Below are positions 1 through 9,604 of a stretch of DNA of 64,000 bases, one piece after another (position 1 is the stretch's first letter; each line of letters begins with the position of its first letter). The notes beneath the pieces are model-generated. The model saw only the letters and a list, made by a program, of their open reading frames with translations. It did not search any database and was not told the DNA's origin. A program made the translations under genes and the position numbers. The DNA is from an uncultured Clostridium sp. (GTDB lineage Bacteria > Bacillota > Clostridia > Clostridiales > Clostridiaceae): contig NZ_CAMQZG010000001.1 in assembly GCF_947039605.1 (NCBI RefSeq), forward strand, positions 62,001-126,000. The letters run 5' to 3'.

Positions 1-2446
1 CCCATTCTACTGGCTTATTTGTAGCTTTTTCATAAATATTAGACGCAAGGAATTGAATATCTTTATTCCAAGTTTTTATTTTATCTATTCCCCAATCAAA
101 CTCATGGTTTCCAACTGCTGTATACTTCATCCCCATTTCTTTAAGAACTTTTGCTACCGGCTCTCCATATAATAAGTTTGAAATTGCACTTCCTTGATAT
201 AAATCTCCTCCACCCACAAATACTGTGTTAGGATTCTCTGCTTTAATTCTTTTAACCTCACCTGCAAGCTTTGCAGCTCCTATATTTTTACCACTTTCAG
301 CTATACTTCCATGGAAGTCATTTACTGATAATATATTTATTGATGTTTCCACTGCAAATTCTTTTACATCATCCCATGTAACTGACTGTGCATTTGGAGT
401 TCTTCCATCTTCTGATGTTGGAATATCAACTTTTCCTGAATTGATAGCTTCAACTGCAACTTCTCTTTGAGCATCATCCCAGTCATTCCCTACTATCTTC
501 CAGTTATTATCTACTTCTCTTTTAAGCTCACCATTTTCAATGTTTTGAATATAATCTGCTATCATATCTCTTATATCTGATATTGCATCAGCACCAGTAT
601 CTTGTACTTTTTCATGCTCGCCTTCATCAAATACTTTAGCTGCTAAAACTGCATTATATCTATAGTCATTCACTGTTAAATAAACTATATCTTCATCTTC
701 TACTTTTTTACCATCTTTCTCATATACAAAATTTTCTATTCTACTTCCAGCTTCTTTACTAATGTTAATATCATATTTAACACCATCAAGCATGTCATAT
801 AAGTAGAATCTAATTTCTGGATTAAATGAGATTGTTAAATCTCCATCTTTGTAAGTATTAAAGAAATTTGCTGTCCACTCTGCATATTTTTTAAGTTGTT
901 TTCCTGTAGTTTTGATAGTGTAAAGTTTATTATCAAATTTATATATTCTAGCTAAATTAGCCTTTGTAACTTCACCTCCCTTTAAATTTGACTGTGGGTC
1001 AAGCAGTGCTGCCCCTGAAATATGATATGAGTTCTCATAATCATCAAATTTTGAAATAGCTGGCTCGCTATAATGTATTTGTACTTTATTTATTAAATCT
1101 GTTATTCCTTGGTCTTCTATTGCTGACTGTGGAATATCTTTAATTTCATTAGGCTCTGCTAAATCTTTATCAAGAGTTCCTATAACTCCATTAGCATCTG
1201 TAAGAGCTACTTGATGTTCTGTTGATAATGCCTTTTTCACATTTGAATCTTCAGCAATACCTTTTGTTTTAATTAATGATGATTTTTTATCTACAACTTC
1301 ATATACATCATTTTTTTTCTCAAGTGTAAACTCAAATTTAGAAACACTATTCCCATTGCTTCCAGGTTGTGAAACTATAGCATTATTTACTGGCGCACTT
1401 TCTATTGTTGTATGACTATGTCCTGCTAAAACCCCTGAAACTTCAGGATTTTTAGTTGCTATATCAGTAGCACTATCTCCATCTCCATATTCATTATTAA
1501 GACCTACATGTGATGAAACAAAGTATAAATCTGCTCCGCCAACTTGTTTAATTTCCTCAATAACTTTAGTAACCTCTAGATCTGGGTTTGTAGCATTATA
1601 TCCATCTAAATGAACTTTATCCCAGTTAATGATATTAGGTGCAACTACACCTATTATAGCTACTCTTACTCCATCAACTTCCTTAATCATATAAGGCTCA
1701 TAAACTCTTTTTTTATCCTTATAAAGGTTAGAGCATAAGAAATTAAGTTTTTCATTTCCTTGTGACATAAAGTTATTCACTTCACTAATCCCTTGATTGA
1801 ACTCATGATTTCCAAGTGAAAAAGCATCATATCCTATAACATTCATTGCTTTTACCATTGGATTTTCTTTGCCTATAAATAAATGATTATAATTTCCTTG
1901 AACTGTATCTCCATTATCAACAATTAAAAGATCTGCATCTTTAGCTCTCTCTTGATTTACAATTGTAGAAATTTGATCAAGTCCACCATCCACATCTGAA
2001 TTTGCAGCATAATCATAACTTACAAATCTTCCATGTAAATCACTTGTTCCAAGAATTGTAACAGTCTTTTGCTCTGCTACTTTCTCTTCTTCAACTTCTT
2101 TTTTCTCTTCTATCTTTTCTACTTCCTCAGTTATTTCTTCAACAACCTCTTCTTTTTCTTCTTCTATCTCAGGTGTTACTACTACTTCTTCACCTTCAAT
2201 ATTTTCTTTATCTAAAACTTCATTATTTTCTTTTTGAACTTCTTTTTCACTTTCTTCCTGTTCTTCACTTGGAACTTCTAAATCTTCATTTACCTCTTTT
2301 ACATCTTCTTGAAGAAGATTTTCTTCTACTGCAGTATCTATTTTATCCTCTGCAAATACATCAATACTAGGAACAAAAAGTCCTAACATCATAGTACATG
2401 CTAATAGAAACGATACTACTTTTTGCTTTTCACTTTTGCGCTTCAT
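1..2446 (-). CDS. Secreted double-domain 5'-nucleotidase / 2',3'-cyclic phosphodiesterase (YfkN-like), 3' part cut by window edge
   Basis: An ATG at 2446 follows AAGGGGG and opens a frame that runs off the window with 815 codons read. Residues 1-32 form a signal peptide (KRK-rich start, hydrophobic core, VFA cleavage). Residues about 33-128 are a Glu/Lys/Val-rich, probably disordered linker. A first calcineurin-like metallophosphatase domain follows, with DLH at 136-138, GNHE at 212-215 and a later GHSHT, then a 5'-nucleotidase C-terminal domain. A second metallophosphatase domain begins near 700, with DFH at 710-712 and GNHE at 779-782, and continues past the edge. Two phosphatase domains in one exported chain is the layout of Bacillus YfkN, which hydrolyses nucleotides and 2',3'-cyclic nucleotides outside the membrane. 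Substrate is inferred from family only. A C-terminal wall anchor, if present, lies outside the window. Confidence 0.85.
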   Translation of the reverse strand, partial: MKRKSEKQKVVSFLLACTMMLGLFVPSIDVFAEDKIDTAVEENLLQEDVKEVNEDLEVPSEEQEESEKEVQKENNEVLDKENIEGEEVVVTPEIEEEKEEVVEEITEEVEKIEEKKEVEEEKVAEQKTVTILGTSDLHGRFVSYDYAANSDVDGGLDQISTIVNQERAKDADLLIVDNGDTVQGNYNHLFIGKENPMVKAMNVIGYDAFSLGNHEFNQGISEVNNFMSQGNEKLNFLCSNLYKDKKRVYEPYMIKEVDGVRVAIIGVVAPNIINWDKVHLDGYNATNPDLEVTKVIEEIKQVGGADLYFVSSHVGLNNEYGDGDSATDIATKNPEVSGVLAGHSHTTIESAPVNNAIVSQPGSNGNSVSKFEFTLEKKNDVYEVVDKKSSLIKTKGIAEDSNVKKALSTEHQVALTDANGVIGTLDKDLAEPNEIKDIPQSAIEDQGITDLINKVQIHYSEPAISKFDDYENSYHISGAALLDPQSNLKGGEVTKANLARIYKFDNKLYTIKTTGKQLKKYAEWTANFFNTYKDGDLTISFNPEIRFYLYDMLDGVKYDINISKEAGSRIENFVYEKDGKKVEDEDIVYLTVNDYRYNAVLAAKVFDEGEHEKVQDTGADAISDIRDMIADYIQNIENGELKREVDNNWKIVGNDWDDAQREVAVEAINSGKVDIPTSEDGRTPNAQSVTWDDVKEFAVETSINILSVNDFHGSIAESGKNIGAAKLAGEVKRIKAENPNTVFVGGGDLYQGSAISNLLYGEPVAKVLKEMGMKYTAVGNHEFDWGIDKIKTWNKDIQFLASNIYEKATNKPVEW

Positions 2447-2860
2447 TTAATTTTCCCCCTTAATTTTATTAGTTTAATGTCTACTAAAACGGAAAGACAT
2501 ATAACGAATATAATCTTATTATAATCTATCTTTTGTTCGTTTTTGTATTTTTAATACTTCTTAACAAATTATTTCCATTTATCATTTGAAAATAAAATTG
2601 ATTGATATTCTCATTAAATCATCTTAGCCTTTATTTAATGCAATTTCCATTTTAAATTACTTGTAAATAGATTAAATAATTTGTTTCTAAGTTCAAAGAT
2701 ATTTAACATATTTAAATATCTATCAATATAAAAATTTACAACTCAAAATAAATAATCTATTCTTATCTACAAAGAAAAACTATAATTAATTTTTAATATT
2801 CGTTACTTTTATTTCTACCCATAGTATTTTATTACTTTTTTCTTTCTTTTATTATAGAAA
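2447..2860. other. AT-rich intergenic region
   Basis: This stretch between two minus-strand genes has no convincing ORF. A minus-strand TATAAT (2518-2523) lies about 70 bases upstream of the nucleotidase start and could be its -10 box, but I see no matching -35. The rest is AT-rich sequence in which I find nothing else. Confidence 0.3.
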
Positions 2861-2862
2861 AC

Positions 2863-2893
2863 AAAAAAAGTGAGAAATTTAATATTTCTCACT
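2863..2893 (-). terminator. Intrinsic terminator after the DUF4179 gene
   Basis: On the minus strand a perfect 10-bp stem (AGTGAGAAAT / ATTTCTCACT, 2869-2893) with a 5-base loop is followed by seven T. It closes the sigma/anti-sigma operon. Confidence 0.85.
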
Positions 2894-2901
2894 CTAAATC
2901 A

Positions 2902-4374
2902 TTATTTTAAATTAACTTTCATAGTAAAACCTGGTTCTTGAAGTCCTGTAACTTTTGGAATTCCAACAGTATATTTCTTATTTCTATCTAACCCCTCAAG
3001 AGTCATACTATATATATGATTTTTTTCATCTTCAAAAACTCCATATCTTCTATAATCTTCACCAGTTATCATATCATTCATTTCTTCATCAAACACTTGA
3101 AGCTCACTTAAATTATTATAATCATAAACACCATCAGTTTTAAATGTAAACTTCGTTCCAAGGTCTGTATCCTCTATATTAGTTATCTCAATAAATTGAC
3201 CTTTTGAAACTTCTATTTTATCATCAACAATATTATCTAAAGTTTTAAATCCATTTGAAATATTAACAAAGTGATTTACATTTTCCCCAAGATACCCTTG
3301 TTCTAACTCTTCAGTTGTTGGCTTTCTTGTTATAATTTTTTCTTCAAACTTTCCCTCTCCATTAAACTGAAGCAGTGCTGGGTAAATACCTTCTATTTCT
3401 TTATCAATTGTCTTTCCTCCAACCTTTTCTGAAATTTCTATATACTTAGCATTAGTTAAATCACCCTTGATACTAAAACTTCTCTCAAGAACTCCAGTTT
3501 TAGTGTTTAATCCATTATGCATATCCTCAATTGCATAAACATTTCCTTTATCATCTTTTACAATAAAGTTTATACTTTGAATATCTGACCCATTATTATC
3601 AAACTCTGATTTGCTAGGATTATCAGTATGTCCTCCCATAATAACGGTTGTGCTTATATCAGTCATTACAACTTCCTTTATATTTAAAGTATCATTATTA
3701 TTTATTTTAACTTGCACATCTGAGTTTATTCTTTGTCCTTTTGTTTTTTCTCCATCAATTGCAAAATCCCACTTTCCTTTTAATGACTCTGAATTACTTT
3801 CCACACTTCTTATTTTTAATTTAATTTTAGAATTATCAGCTATATTTTTTTCTGCTATATGTGTTTCTAAAATTACCATAGCTGTAGTAGGATTAATCCT
3901 TTGAACTTTACTATTCCCCCTTATCTCTTTTCCATCTGCAAAGAATATCCCATCAAGACCTGTTATTCCATCTTTTAAATTTGCAACGTCTTCACCTGTT
4001 ACCATAAATGTTGCCATAATATTATTTTCATCAAAAACGAATTCCTCAAATGTAATACTAATACCTTTATCAATAACTGTACTTCCTACAATTGTTGAAA
4101 TATCTGAATACTTTTGTAAACTACCTCCAAATAACTCTTCATGGAAACTTTCCATAACTTTATTAAGCCCCGGCACTGCACTAACAAATTGTGGATTTAC
4201 AACCCCAATCCCTGTAGTAATAACACAGGCAAGACCTGCTGCAATAAGTGCTTTTTTCATAAACTTATTATTCTTTACCTTCTTTTGTTTTCTTCCTCTT
4301 GAAATCCCCATTAAAACTGCATCATCTAACCCTTTTGGTATATCTATTAAATCCTTTAAATTCTTATCTTCCAT
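2902..4374 (-). CDS. DUF4179 domain protein, probable membrane anti-sigma factor
   Basis: The 490-residue protein has a short cytoplasmic N-terminus (1-40, basic at 27-40), one membrane segment at about 42-65 and a long extracytoplasmic part rich in beta structure. This matches DUF4179 proteins, which sit directly downstream of ECF sigma factors in Clostridia and are taken to hold the sigma factor inactive until an envelope signal arrives. The start lies 2 bases after the sigma stop codon, with an AGGAT ribosome-binding site inside the sigma gene, so the two are translationally coupled. The signal sensed cannot be read from the sequence. The long ectodomain of over 400 residues is the likely sensor. 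Confidence 0.8.
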   Translation of the reverse strand: MEDKNLKDLIDIPKGLDDAVLMGISRGRKQKKVKNNKFMKKALIAAGLACVITTGIGVVNPQFVSAVPGLNKVMESFHEELFGGSLQKYSDISTIVGSTVIDKGISITFEEFVFDENNIMATFMVTGEDVANLKDGITGLDGIFFADGKEIRGNSKVQRINPTTAMVILETHIAEKNIADNSKIKLKIRSVESNSESLKGKWDFAIDGEKTKGQRINSDVQVKINNNDTLNIKEVVMTDISTTVIMGGHTDNPSKSEFDNNGSDIQSINFIVKDDKGNVYAIEDMHNGLNTKTGVLERSFSIKGDLTNAKYIEISEKVGGKTIDKEIEGIYPALLQFNGEGKFEEKIITRKPTTEELEQGYLGENVNHFVNISNGFKTLDNIVDDKIEVSKGQFIEITNIEDTDLGTKFTFKTDGVYDYNNLSELQVFDEEMNDMITGEDYRRYGVFEDEKNHIYSMTLEGLDRNKKYTVGIPKVTGLQEPGFTMKVNLK

Positions 4375-4376
4375 AA

Positions 4377-4901
4377 TTACACAACATCCTTTTCTACTAT
4401 TTTTCTAAGTCTTATAAGTCCCTTATTTAAATAAGTTTTAACTGTCCCCACAGGATAATCTAAAACTCTTGCAATTTCTGTAATTGTCATATCATTAAAA
4501 TACTTTAAAACAACTACTTCCTTATGCTTATCTTCTAATGAGTTAATTGCTTCCCACAAACAAATCTTTTCTTCACTTGTGATATCCTCACTTGCTGCTA
4601 TGTTCTCAAAAAAACTACTATCATCTAGATAGATAACCTTATTATTTTTTTTCATAAAATCTAATGCATTATTTATTAAAATTCTTGTAATCCAAGTATT
4701 AAAATACTCTACATTTTTTAATTTCTCTATTGATATATAAGCCTTATAAACAGTTTCCTGAACTATATCAAGTGCTAACTGCTCTTCTTTTACATAAGCA
4801 TAAGCCGTTCTATATAAATTTTCCTTACACTCATTCATTAAGAAAATGAAAGCTTGTTCATCCCCACATTTCGCTCTTTTCACCTTTTCATTAAAATCCA
4901 T
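4377..4901 (-). CDS. ECF-type RNA polymerase sigma factor
   Basis: The 174-residue protein has the two domains of group IV sigma factors. Region 2 (about 8-75) includes the stretch around DIVQETVYKAY and NTWITRILINNA. Region 4 (about 115-168) has a helix-turn-helix around TITEIARVLDYPVGTVKTYL. Regions 1 and 3 are absent, as expected. The ATG at 4901 follows AAGGGG at a good distance. It is cotranscribed with the DUF4179 gene, whose product probably restrains it, and a matching ECF-style promoter lies upstream, suggesting autoregulation. Regulon unknown. It resembles SigV/YlaC-type factors, but I do not assign a name. Confidence 0.88.
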   Translation of the reverse strand: MDFNEKVKRAKCGDEQAFIFLMNECKENLYRTAYAYVKEEQLALDIVQETVYKAYISIEKLKNVEYFNTWITRILINNALDFMKKNNKVIYLDDSSFFENIAASEDITSEEKICLWEAINSLEDKHKEVVVLKYFNDMTITEIARVLDYPVGTVKTYLNKGLIRLRKIVEKDVV

Positions 4902-4958
4902 CTTCTGTCCCCTTATCTCTACGTAGAATTTTTATTTCTGTAATTGCTCTTACACTCA

Positions 4959-4986
4959 TTAGACTATAGAAATATAGAAACGGTTT
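4959..4986 (-). promoter_or_regulatory. Candidate ECF-sigma autoregulatory promoter
   Basis: On the minus strand AAACCGTTTC (4977-4986) is followed by AGTCTAA (4959-4965). Counting from the AAC core there are 17 bases to AGTC, the spacing typical of ECF promoters (AAC, 16-17 bases, CGTC-like). It lies about 60 bases upstream of the sigma start. That the local sigma factor uses it is inference. Confidence 0.5.
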
Positions 4987-5085
4987 TGCTTTTTTATAAA
5001 TTTTTATAAAAAAATAAAACCACCATTATATAAATGCTAGTTTTACTTACTTTACATGATTTTATTTTTCTTAATTTATTTTCTA

Positions 5086-5137
5086 AAAATAGAAACCCCT
5101 TAATTATAATAGAATATTTCTATCATAATTAAGGGGT
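5086..5137 (-). terminator. Intrinsic terminator of yebC
   Basis: Minus-strand stem ACCCCTTAATTAT / ATAATTAAGGGGT, with a loop of about 16 bases that can extend the stem, followed by a T-rich run. It lies 20 bases past the yebC stop. Confidence 0.85.
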
Positions 5138-5156
5138 AATAATAAACTAATTTAAA

Positions 5157-5894
5157 TTAGTCTTCCCATCCTTCTGGGAATATTGCATTATGGTAAACAT
5201 CTTGAACATCATCATCATCTTCAAGTAAGTCAAGCATCTTTTGGAACTTCTTAGCATCATCTTCATTGATTTCTGTTTCAACATCAGGAACCATTGTTAC
5301 TGCTGCTTCTAAGAATACAAGACCTTTAGCTTCTAAAGCTTCTCTAACTGTACCAAAATCTTCTGGAGTTGTTGTTACTGTGAATACTTCTTCTTCAGCT
5401 GCAAAATCTTCTGCACCAGCTTCTAAAACCATCATCATTAACTCGTCTTCATCTTGGTCTTCTCTTTCAATAACTATTTGACCTTTCTTTTGGAACATGA
5501 ATTCTACACAACCTGAAGTTCCCATGTTTCCGCCACCTTTAGTAAAGGCACTTCTAACTGAACCTGCTGATCTATTTTTGTTATCTGTTAAAGTTTCAAC
5601 TATAGCAGCAACTCCTGATGGTCCATATCCTTCGTAAACTATTCTTTCATAGTTTACTGAGTTTCCTTCTCCAGCAGCTTTTTTAATCGCTCTATCAATT
5701 ACTTCATTTGGCATATTTGCAGCCTTTGATTTAGCAACGATATCTCTAAGTTTCGCATTAGCATCAAGTTTTGGTCCGCCTTCTTTAGTTGCAACCGCAA
5801 TCTCTTTACCAAGTTTTGTGAATATTTTACCTCTTTTTGCATCCATTCTACCTTTTTTACCAGCAATATTTTTCCATTTTGAATGTCCAGCCAT
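5157..5894 (-). CDS. yebC: YebC/PmpR family regulator or translation factor
   Basis: At 245 residues the protein has the family's normal length and starts with the conserved [10 protein letters not shown] motif. The basic stretch [20 protein letters not shown] and the conserved [10 protein letters not shown] follow, with an acidic C-terminal domain containing several DDD/EED runs. YebC proteins bind DNA as transcription regulators in some bacteria. In Bacillus the paralogue YeeI/YebC has been linked to relieving ribosome stalling, so the exact role is uncertain. The start is set by AGGAGGAG 7 bases upstream. An alternating TA tract (about 5911-5929) lies just before the ribosome-binding site. 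It is a single gene with its own terminator. Confidence 0.95.
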   Translation of the reverse strand: MAGHSKWKNIAGKKGRMDAKRGKIFTKLGKEIAVATKEGGPKLDANAKLRDIVAKSKAANMPNEVIDRAIKKAAGEGNSVNYERIVYEGYGPSGVAAIVETLTDNKNRSAGSVRSAFTKGGGNMGTSGCVEFMFQKKGQIVIEREDQDEDELMMMVLEAGAEDFAAEEEVFTVTTTPEDFGTVREALEAKGLVFLEAAVTMVPDVETEINEDDAKKFQKMLDLLEDDDDVQDVYHNAIFPEGWED

Positions 5895-6045
5895 TTGAAC
5901 TCCTCCTAATTTATATATATATATATATTAACTTTTGTTTAATTCCATTTAAATCCTATTTAATTATATCATAATGCCTACATCTGTTCAACCAAGCCAT
6001 TGATAAGGTTTAAAAAATATTTTAAATTCTAACTTTTATTAATAT

Positions 6046-6705
6046 CTATTCATCAATTTCAAGATATAATCTATTGCCTTCTTTAAAATAAATATCTTCC
6101 ATATCTTTAGTTATTTTAGCTTTTGCACTTGTAGCCTGTGTAACTTCTTTTTCAAGCTTTTCAAATTCTGAATTCTCTAAAAGAATATATATTTTAACAC
6201 CATCAGTGAACTCAGTATCTTCTATATGCCAATTATTTTGACCACATAAATATTGAATTTTACCATATAAATCATATTCTATTTCAATTCCAACTCTTGT
6301 TCCATTAACTTTTTCTACAAGTCCCGCAGCATCAATCCCTATTGATGCCCCTTTAATATAAGCCCTTGTAAGTCCACCTGTCCCAAGAAGTATCCCTCCA
6401 AAATATCTAGTAACTACAACAGCACAATCTGTAATTCCTTGTTTTTTAATAACTTCAAGTATTGGAATACCTGCTGTCCCTTGTGGCTCTCCATCATCAG
6501 AATATCTTTGTATACCCATATTTTGACCTACTACATACGCAAAGCAATTATGTCTTGCTTGTTTGTGCATTCCTCTAATTTCTGCTACAAATGCCTTTGC
6601 CTCTTCCTCTGTACTTACTCTTTTTACGTATCCTATAAACTCGGATTTTTTTTCCTCAAAGCTATCTTCTGCTCTTTTTTTTACAGTTATATATTCTTTA
6701 CTCAT
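6046..6705 (-). CDS. YigZ/IMPACT family protein
   Basis: The 219-residue protein carries the UPF0029 (IMPACT N-terminal) domain in residues about 1-125, with ARHNCFAYVVG, the SDDGEPQGTAG motif and VTRYFGGILLGTGGLTRAY. A DUF1949 domain lies in the last 80 residues. Bacterial members (YigZ, YvyE) are of poorly known function, possibly linked to translation. The ATG overlaps the stop codon of the upstream MocR gene (TAATG), so translation is coupled to it. No terminator is obvious in the 150 bases downstream. Confidence 0.9.
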   Translation of the reverse strand: MSKEYITVKKRAEDSFEEKKSEFIGYVKRVSTEEEAKAFVAEIRGMHKQARHNCFAYVVGQNMGIQRYSDDGEPQGTAGIPILEVIKKQGITDCAVVVTRYFGGILLGTGGLTRAYIKGASIGIDAAGLVEKVNGTRVGIEIEYDLYGKIQYLCGQNNWHIEDTEFTDGVKIYILLENSEFEKLEKEVTQATSAKAKITKDMEDIYFKEGNRLYLEIDE

Positions 6706-8132
6706 TAGCGCGTCCTTTCCCTTAGAATCTCATATATATTATTTATCCCTTGCTCAATTTTATTATAATCTATCTCAGAAAAACCTATTTTAAAACTTTT
6801 CTTTCCATCTCTAGGATTATGAAAATATATAATTCCTGGTGTTATAATAGTATTCTTCTCTATAAGTTTATAAAATAATTCTTTTCCTTCTATATCAACT
6901 TCTTTTTTTATATTAAGAAAAAGATTAAGTCCTCCTCTTGGTTCTACAAAATCAACATAATCCCCAAGTTTTTCATTTATAAGCTTTATAACATAATCAT
7001 ATCTTTTAGAATACTCTAAATTTAAAGTTTCTATATGTTTTTTCCAGTATCCCTTACTAATATAAAGTTCTAATGCTCTTTGCATAAGACTTGATGTTGA
7101 AATATCACTACTAGCCTTTGAATGTTCTAATATATCAGAAAATTTATCTGGTGCTATTAAATATCCAACTCTTACCCCTGGAAGAAACACCTTAGAAAAA
7201 CTTTTTACATAAATAACTCTATCCTTATCTAAAGCTCTATAAGGTCTATGTTTTAACTCATCATCATATCTAAGTTCTGATAAATAATCATCCTCTAGTA
7301 TATAAAAATCATATTTCTTTGCAAGTTCAATTATCTTTTTCTTCTTCTCTAAACTACAGCTAACCCCCGTTGGATTTTGAAAATAACTCATAGTATACAA
7401 ACACTTAATTTTATACTTTTTTAATATCCGCTCAAGTGCTAAAACATCAATTCCATCATCCTCAACAGCTAGTTCAAAAATATTAGCTTTTCTAAGTTTA
7501 AAAACTGCAAGCGCCCCTGAATATGTAGGTTTTTCAACAACTACCCCATCATTAACATTTATAAGAGCTTTTGAAACTATATCAATCCCTTGCTGTGCCC
7601 CAGATGTTATAAGCATATTATTTATAGAATTCTCACCATTCCAAAATTCATTATTTATAACTTTTCTAAGCTTTTTATACCCTTGTGAATCATTATAACT
7701 AAGTGCTACTATACCATCTCTAGTCAAAACTTCATTAAATATCTCTTTAAGCTTGTCTACTTCAAAAAACTTTGCACTTGTAATCTCAGATGTTAAATCT
7801 ATAAAATTATCATTCTTACCCGAACTTATACTTTGAAAAATTTCATTATACTCTTTCCTAAAACTTTTTATAGACTCTCTTTTTTTAGCATAACTTCCAC
7901 TTCCCTGACTTTGGTATAAATACCCCTCTAAACTCAGTTTTTTATAAGCTGAAACTATCGTATCCTTATTTACCTCAAGAAATACTGATAAAGCCCTAAT
8001 AGTTGGTAGTTTTTCACCATCAACTATTTGCCCACTATCAATAAGAGTTTTCACATGTTCTGCAATATCTATATACTTATGACTCTCTTCTTTAAACTCA
8101 AGCCTAAACTTATTATAAGAATTACTTTTCAT
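6705..8132 (-). CDS. MocR/GntR-type regulator with aminotransferase-like domain
   Basis: The 475-residue protein has a GntR winged helix-turn-helix in residues about 10-80 and a fold-type-I aminotransferase domain in about 110-470. The PLP-binding lysine is recognisable in VKSFSKVFLPGVRVGY, and GAQQGID and NPTGV motifs are present. Such proteins sense PLP or amino-PLP compounds, as PdxR and GabR do. No pdx or gab genes lie here, so the effector is unknown. It overlaps the nucleotidyltransferase gene upstream by 11 bases and yigZ downstream by one base, making a tight three-gene operon. It might also retain enzyme activity. Confidence 0.88.
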   Translation of the reverse strand: MKSNSYNKFRLEFKEESHKYIDIAEHVKTLIDSGQIVDGEKLPTIRALSVFLEVNKDTIVSAYKKLSLEGYLYQSQGSGSYAKKRESIKSFRKEYNEIFQSISSGKNDNFIDLTSEITSAKFFEVDKLKEIFNEVLTRDGIVALSYNDSQGYKKLRKVINNEFWNGENSINNMLITSGAQQGIDIVSKALINVNDGVVVEKPTYSGALAVFKLRKANIFELAVEDDGIDVLALERILKKYKIKCLYTMSYFQNPTGVSCSLEKKKKIIELAKKYDFYILEDDYLSELRYDDELKHRPYRALDKDRVIYVKSFSKVFLPGVRVGYLIAPDKFSDILEHSKASSDISTSSLMQRALELYISKGYWKKHIETLNLEYSKRYDYVIKLINEKLGDYVDFVEPRGGLNLFLNIKKEVDIEGKELFYKLIEKNTIITPGIIYFHNPRDGKKSFKIGFSEIDYNKIEQGINNIYEILRERTR

Positions 8133-9018
8133 AATAATATGTCAGCTCCTCTATAAGTTTATGCCCAGTTTGTGTAATACAATCTCTAGTTCCTTTTTTA
8201 ATTATTTCTCTAGTTGCAAGTTCTTTTAAGATTTTATCCATCTCGATAGAAATTCCATCAAACTCTTTTTTTCCCTTTATCTCATGTATACTTAAAGGCT
8301 TATCCTCATTACTCAAAACTTTTAATAAAAGAGCTGCAATAACTCTAATATTTTTACTTAAAAACATTTGTGTAAATTCAATTAAATTCTCAACGGATTC
8401 ACTATCACTACTATCCATTACCCTATCCATACAGATTTTAAAACTATCATCAAGATTAATAGCCATAGTAAGAGGATCACTACTTATTAGATAACCATTT
8501 ACATTAAGATAAATCTTTGCAAGACTTTCACCAAGCTTCATCGCACTATAAATGGCATTATAATTCTTATTATTTTTTATTGCTTTTTCACAAAGCCCTA
8601 TCGCTCTTATAAGGTCTCCAAGGTATGTAAGATTCCACCTATCTTTATCTATGTCATTTAAAAATTTATAATAATTATATCTATCAATAACATCTGGGTC
8701 TTTCCCAATAACTAGTTTTGATGATATAAGTTTTCTATGCAACTTACTTCCACCAGTAAAGTTTTCTCTAAAATCTAAAAACTCTTCTTTTGTAATAACC
8801 TTCATATGAACATCAATTCCACACTTCTCACCAAAAATATCCTTTAAATCTGTAGTTTTTTCATTTAAAATTATAAACATATCTATATCAGAATTTTTCC
8901 ATATATCTCCTGTTATGATGCTACCAAATACAGTAACTCCAATTACATTGTCATTTTGCTTTAAATCGTCAATAAGTGTATTATATGCTAACTGATAACG
9001 CCTTATTGTTTCTCTCAC
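8122..9018 (-). CDS. Nucleotidyltransferase-domain protein with C-terminal winged-helix-like region
   Basis: I place the start at the GTG at 9018 because AGGAG lies 8 bases before it. A longer frame back to a TTG at 9078 has no usable ribosome-binding site. The 298-residue product begins with a pol-beta-like nucleotidyltransferase domain: GS at the end of VIGVTVFGS followed by the metal-binding pair in NSDIDMFI, and a later IDVH. The middle (about 120-220) is helical and HEPN-like. The last 70 residues look like a winged helix. Family members include aminoglycoside nucleotidyltransferases, and substrates cannot be predicted. It overlaps the MocR gene by 11 bases, so the two may share a regulon. 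Confidence 0.75.
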   Translation of the reverse strand: MRETIRRYQLAYNTLIDDLKQNDNVIGVTVFGSIITGDIWKNSDIDMFIILNEKTTDLKDIFGEKCGIDVHMKVITKEEFLDFRENFTGGSKLHRKLISSKLVIGKDPDVIDRYNYYKFLNDIDKDRWNLTYLGDLIRAIGLCEKAIKNNKNYNAIYSAMKLGESLAKIYLNVNGYLISSDPLTMAINLDDSFKICMDRVMDSSDSESVENLIEFTQMFLSKNIRVIAALLLKVLSNEDKPLSIHEIKGKKEFDGISIEMDKILKELATREIIKKGTRDCITQTGHKLIEELTYYYEK

Positions 9019-9081
9019 ATTTACCACTCCTATTATTTTATATAAATTCATTATAAGTTTTTTACTTCCTACTAACAAGAT

Positions 9082-9525
9082 TTACTTCTTGCAAGGATTA
9101 ACCGACGCATTAGATTCTAAAAGACATTTCATTTCTATATCAAATAAGTCTAATCCTTTTTCTACCTCATCTAATAATCTCTCAGACATCTTTAATGCCT
9201 TTTTAACTTCATGCTTCTTTGCATAAACATTATTAGCATACATATCCGCAACATGTGCAACATTACTAGCAGAACTAGATAGAAGCGCTATTATATCAAT
9301 TGCTGGTTTTACTTTCCAATCATAAAAATTTTTATAAGTTTCATCTATTGTAAGATGAGCAAGACTAGAATTTATTCTTTGTAATCCTACTAACGTCGCC
9401 TCTAATTCCAAAATTCTAGTATTTAAATTCTTTTGCTCTTGAGAAGAAATAGTTTTTTCGCCATTTAAAGTATCTTGTTCTAGCTTTTTCATTAATTTTG
9501 CATTATCTTGATTGCTATTATTCAT
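9082..9525 (-). CDS. Hypothetical helical protein
   Basis: A 147-residue, mainly helical cytoplasmic protein with a heptad-like stretch at about 37-60 and another at 105-135. It has no signal peptide or membrane segment. The start follows GGGAG. I do not recognise a family. It ends about 60 bases before the GTG start of the nucleotidyltransferase and may be the first gene of that operon, but function is unknown. Confidence 0.6.
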   Translation of the reverse strand: MNNSNQDNAKLMKKLEQDTLNGEKTISSQEQKNLNTRILELEATLVGLQRINSSLAHLTIDETYKNFYDWKVKPAIDIIALLSSSASNVAHVADMYANNVYAKKHEVKKALKMSERLLDEVEKGLDLFDIEMKCLLESNASVNPCKK

Positions 9526-9604
9526 ACTCTTCTCCCTTCAAAATAAATTATTATTGTTAATTATATAACTTAATAAATAAACATATTCTTATAAAAAACT
9601 CACT

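Noticed and set aside
2173-2370. Plus-strand Leu-rich frame
   Set aside because: It is the reverse of the Glu-rich linker of the nucleotidase (GAA read as TTC/CTT); low complexity only.
5911-5929. Alternating TA tract before yebC considered as a phase-variable repeat
   Set aside because: Short, in AT-rich background, and not placed in a coding region or clear promoter spacer. Could affect expression but nothing shows it.
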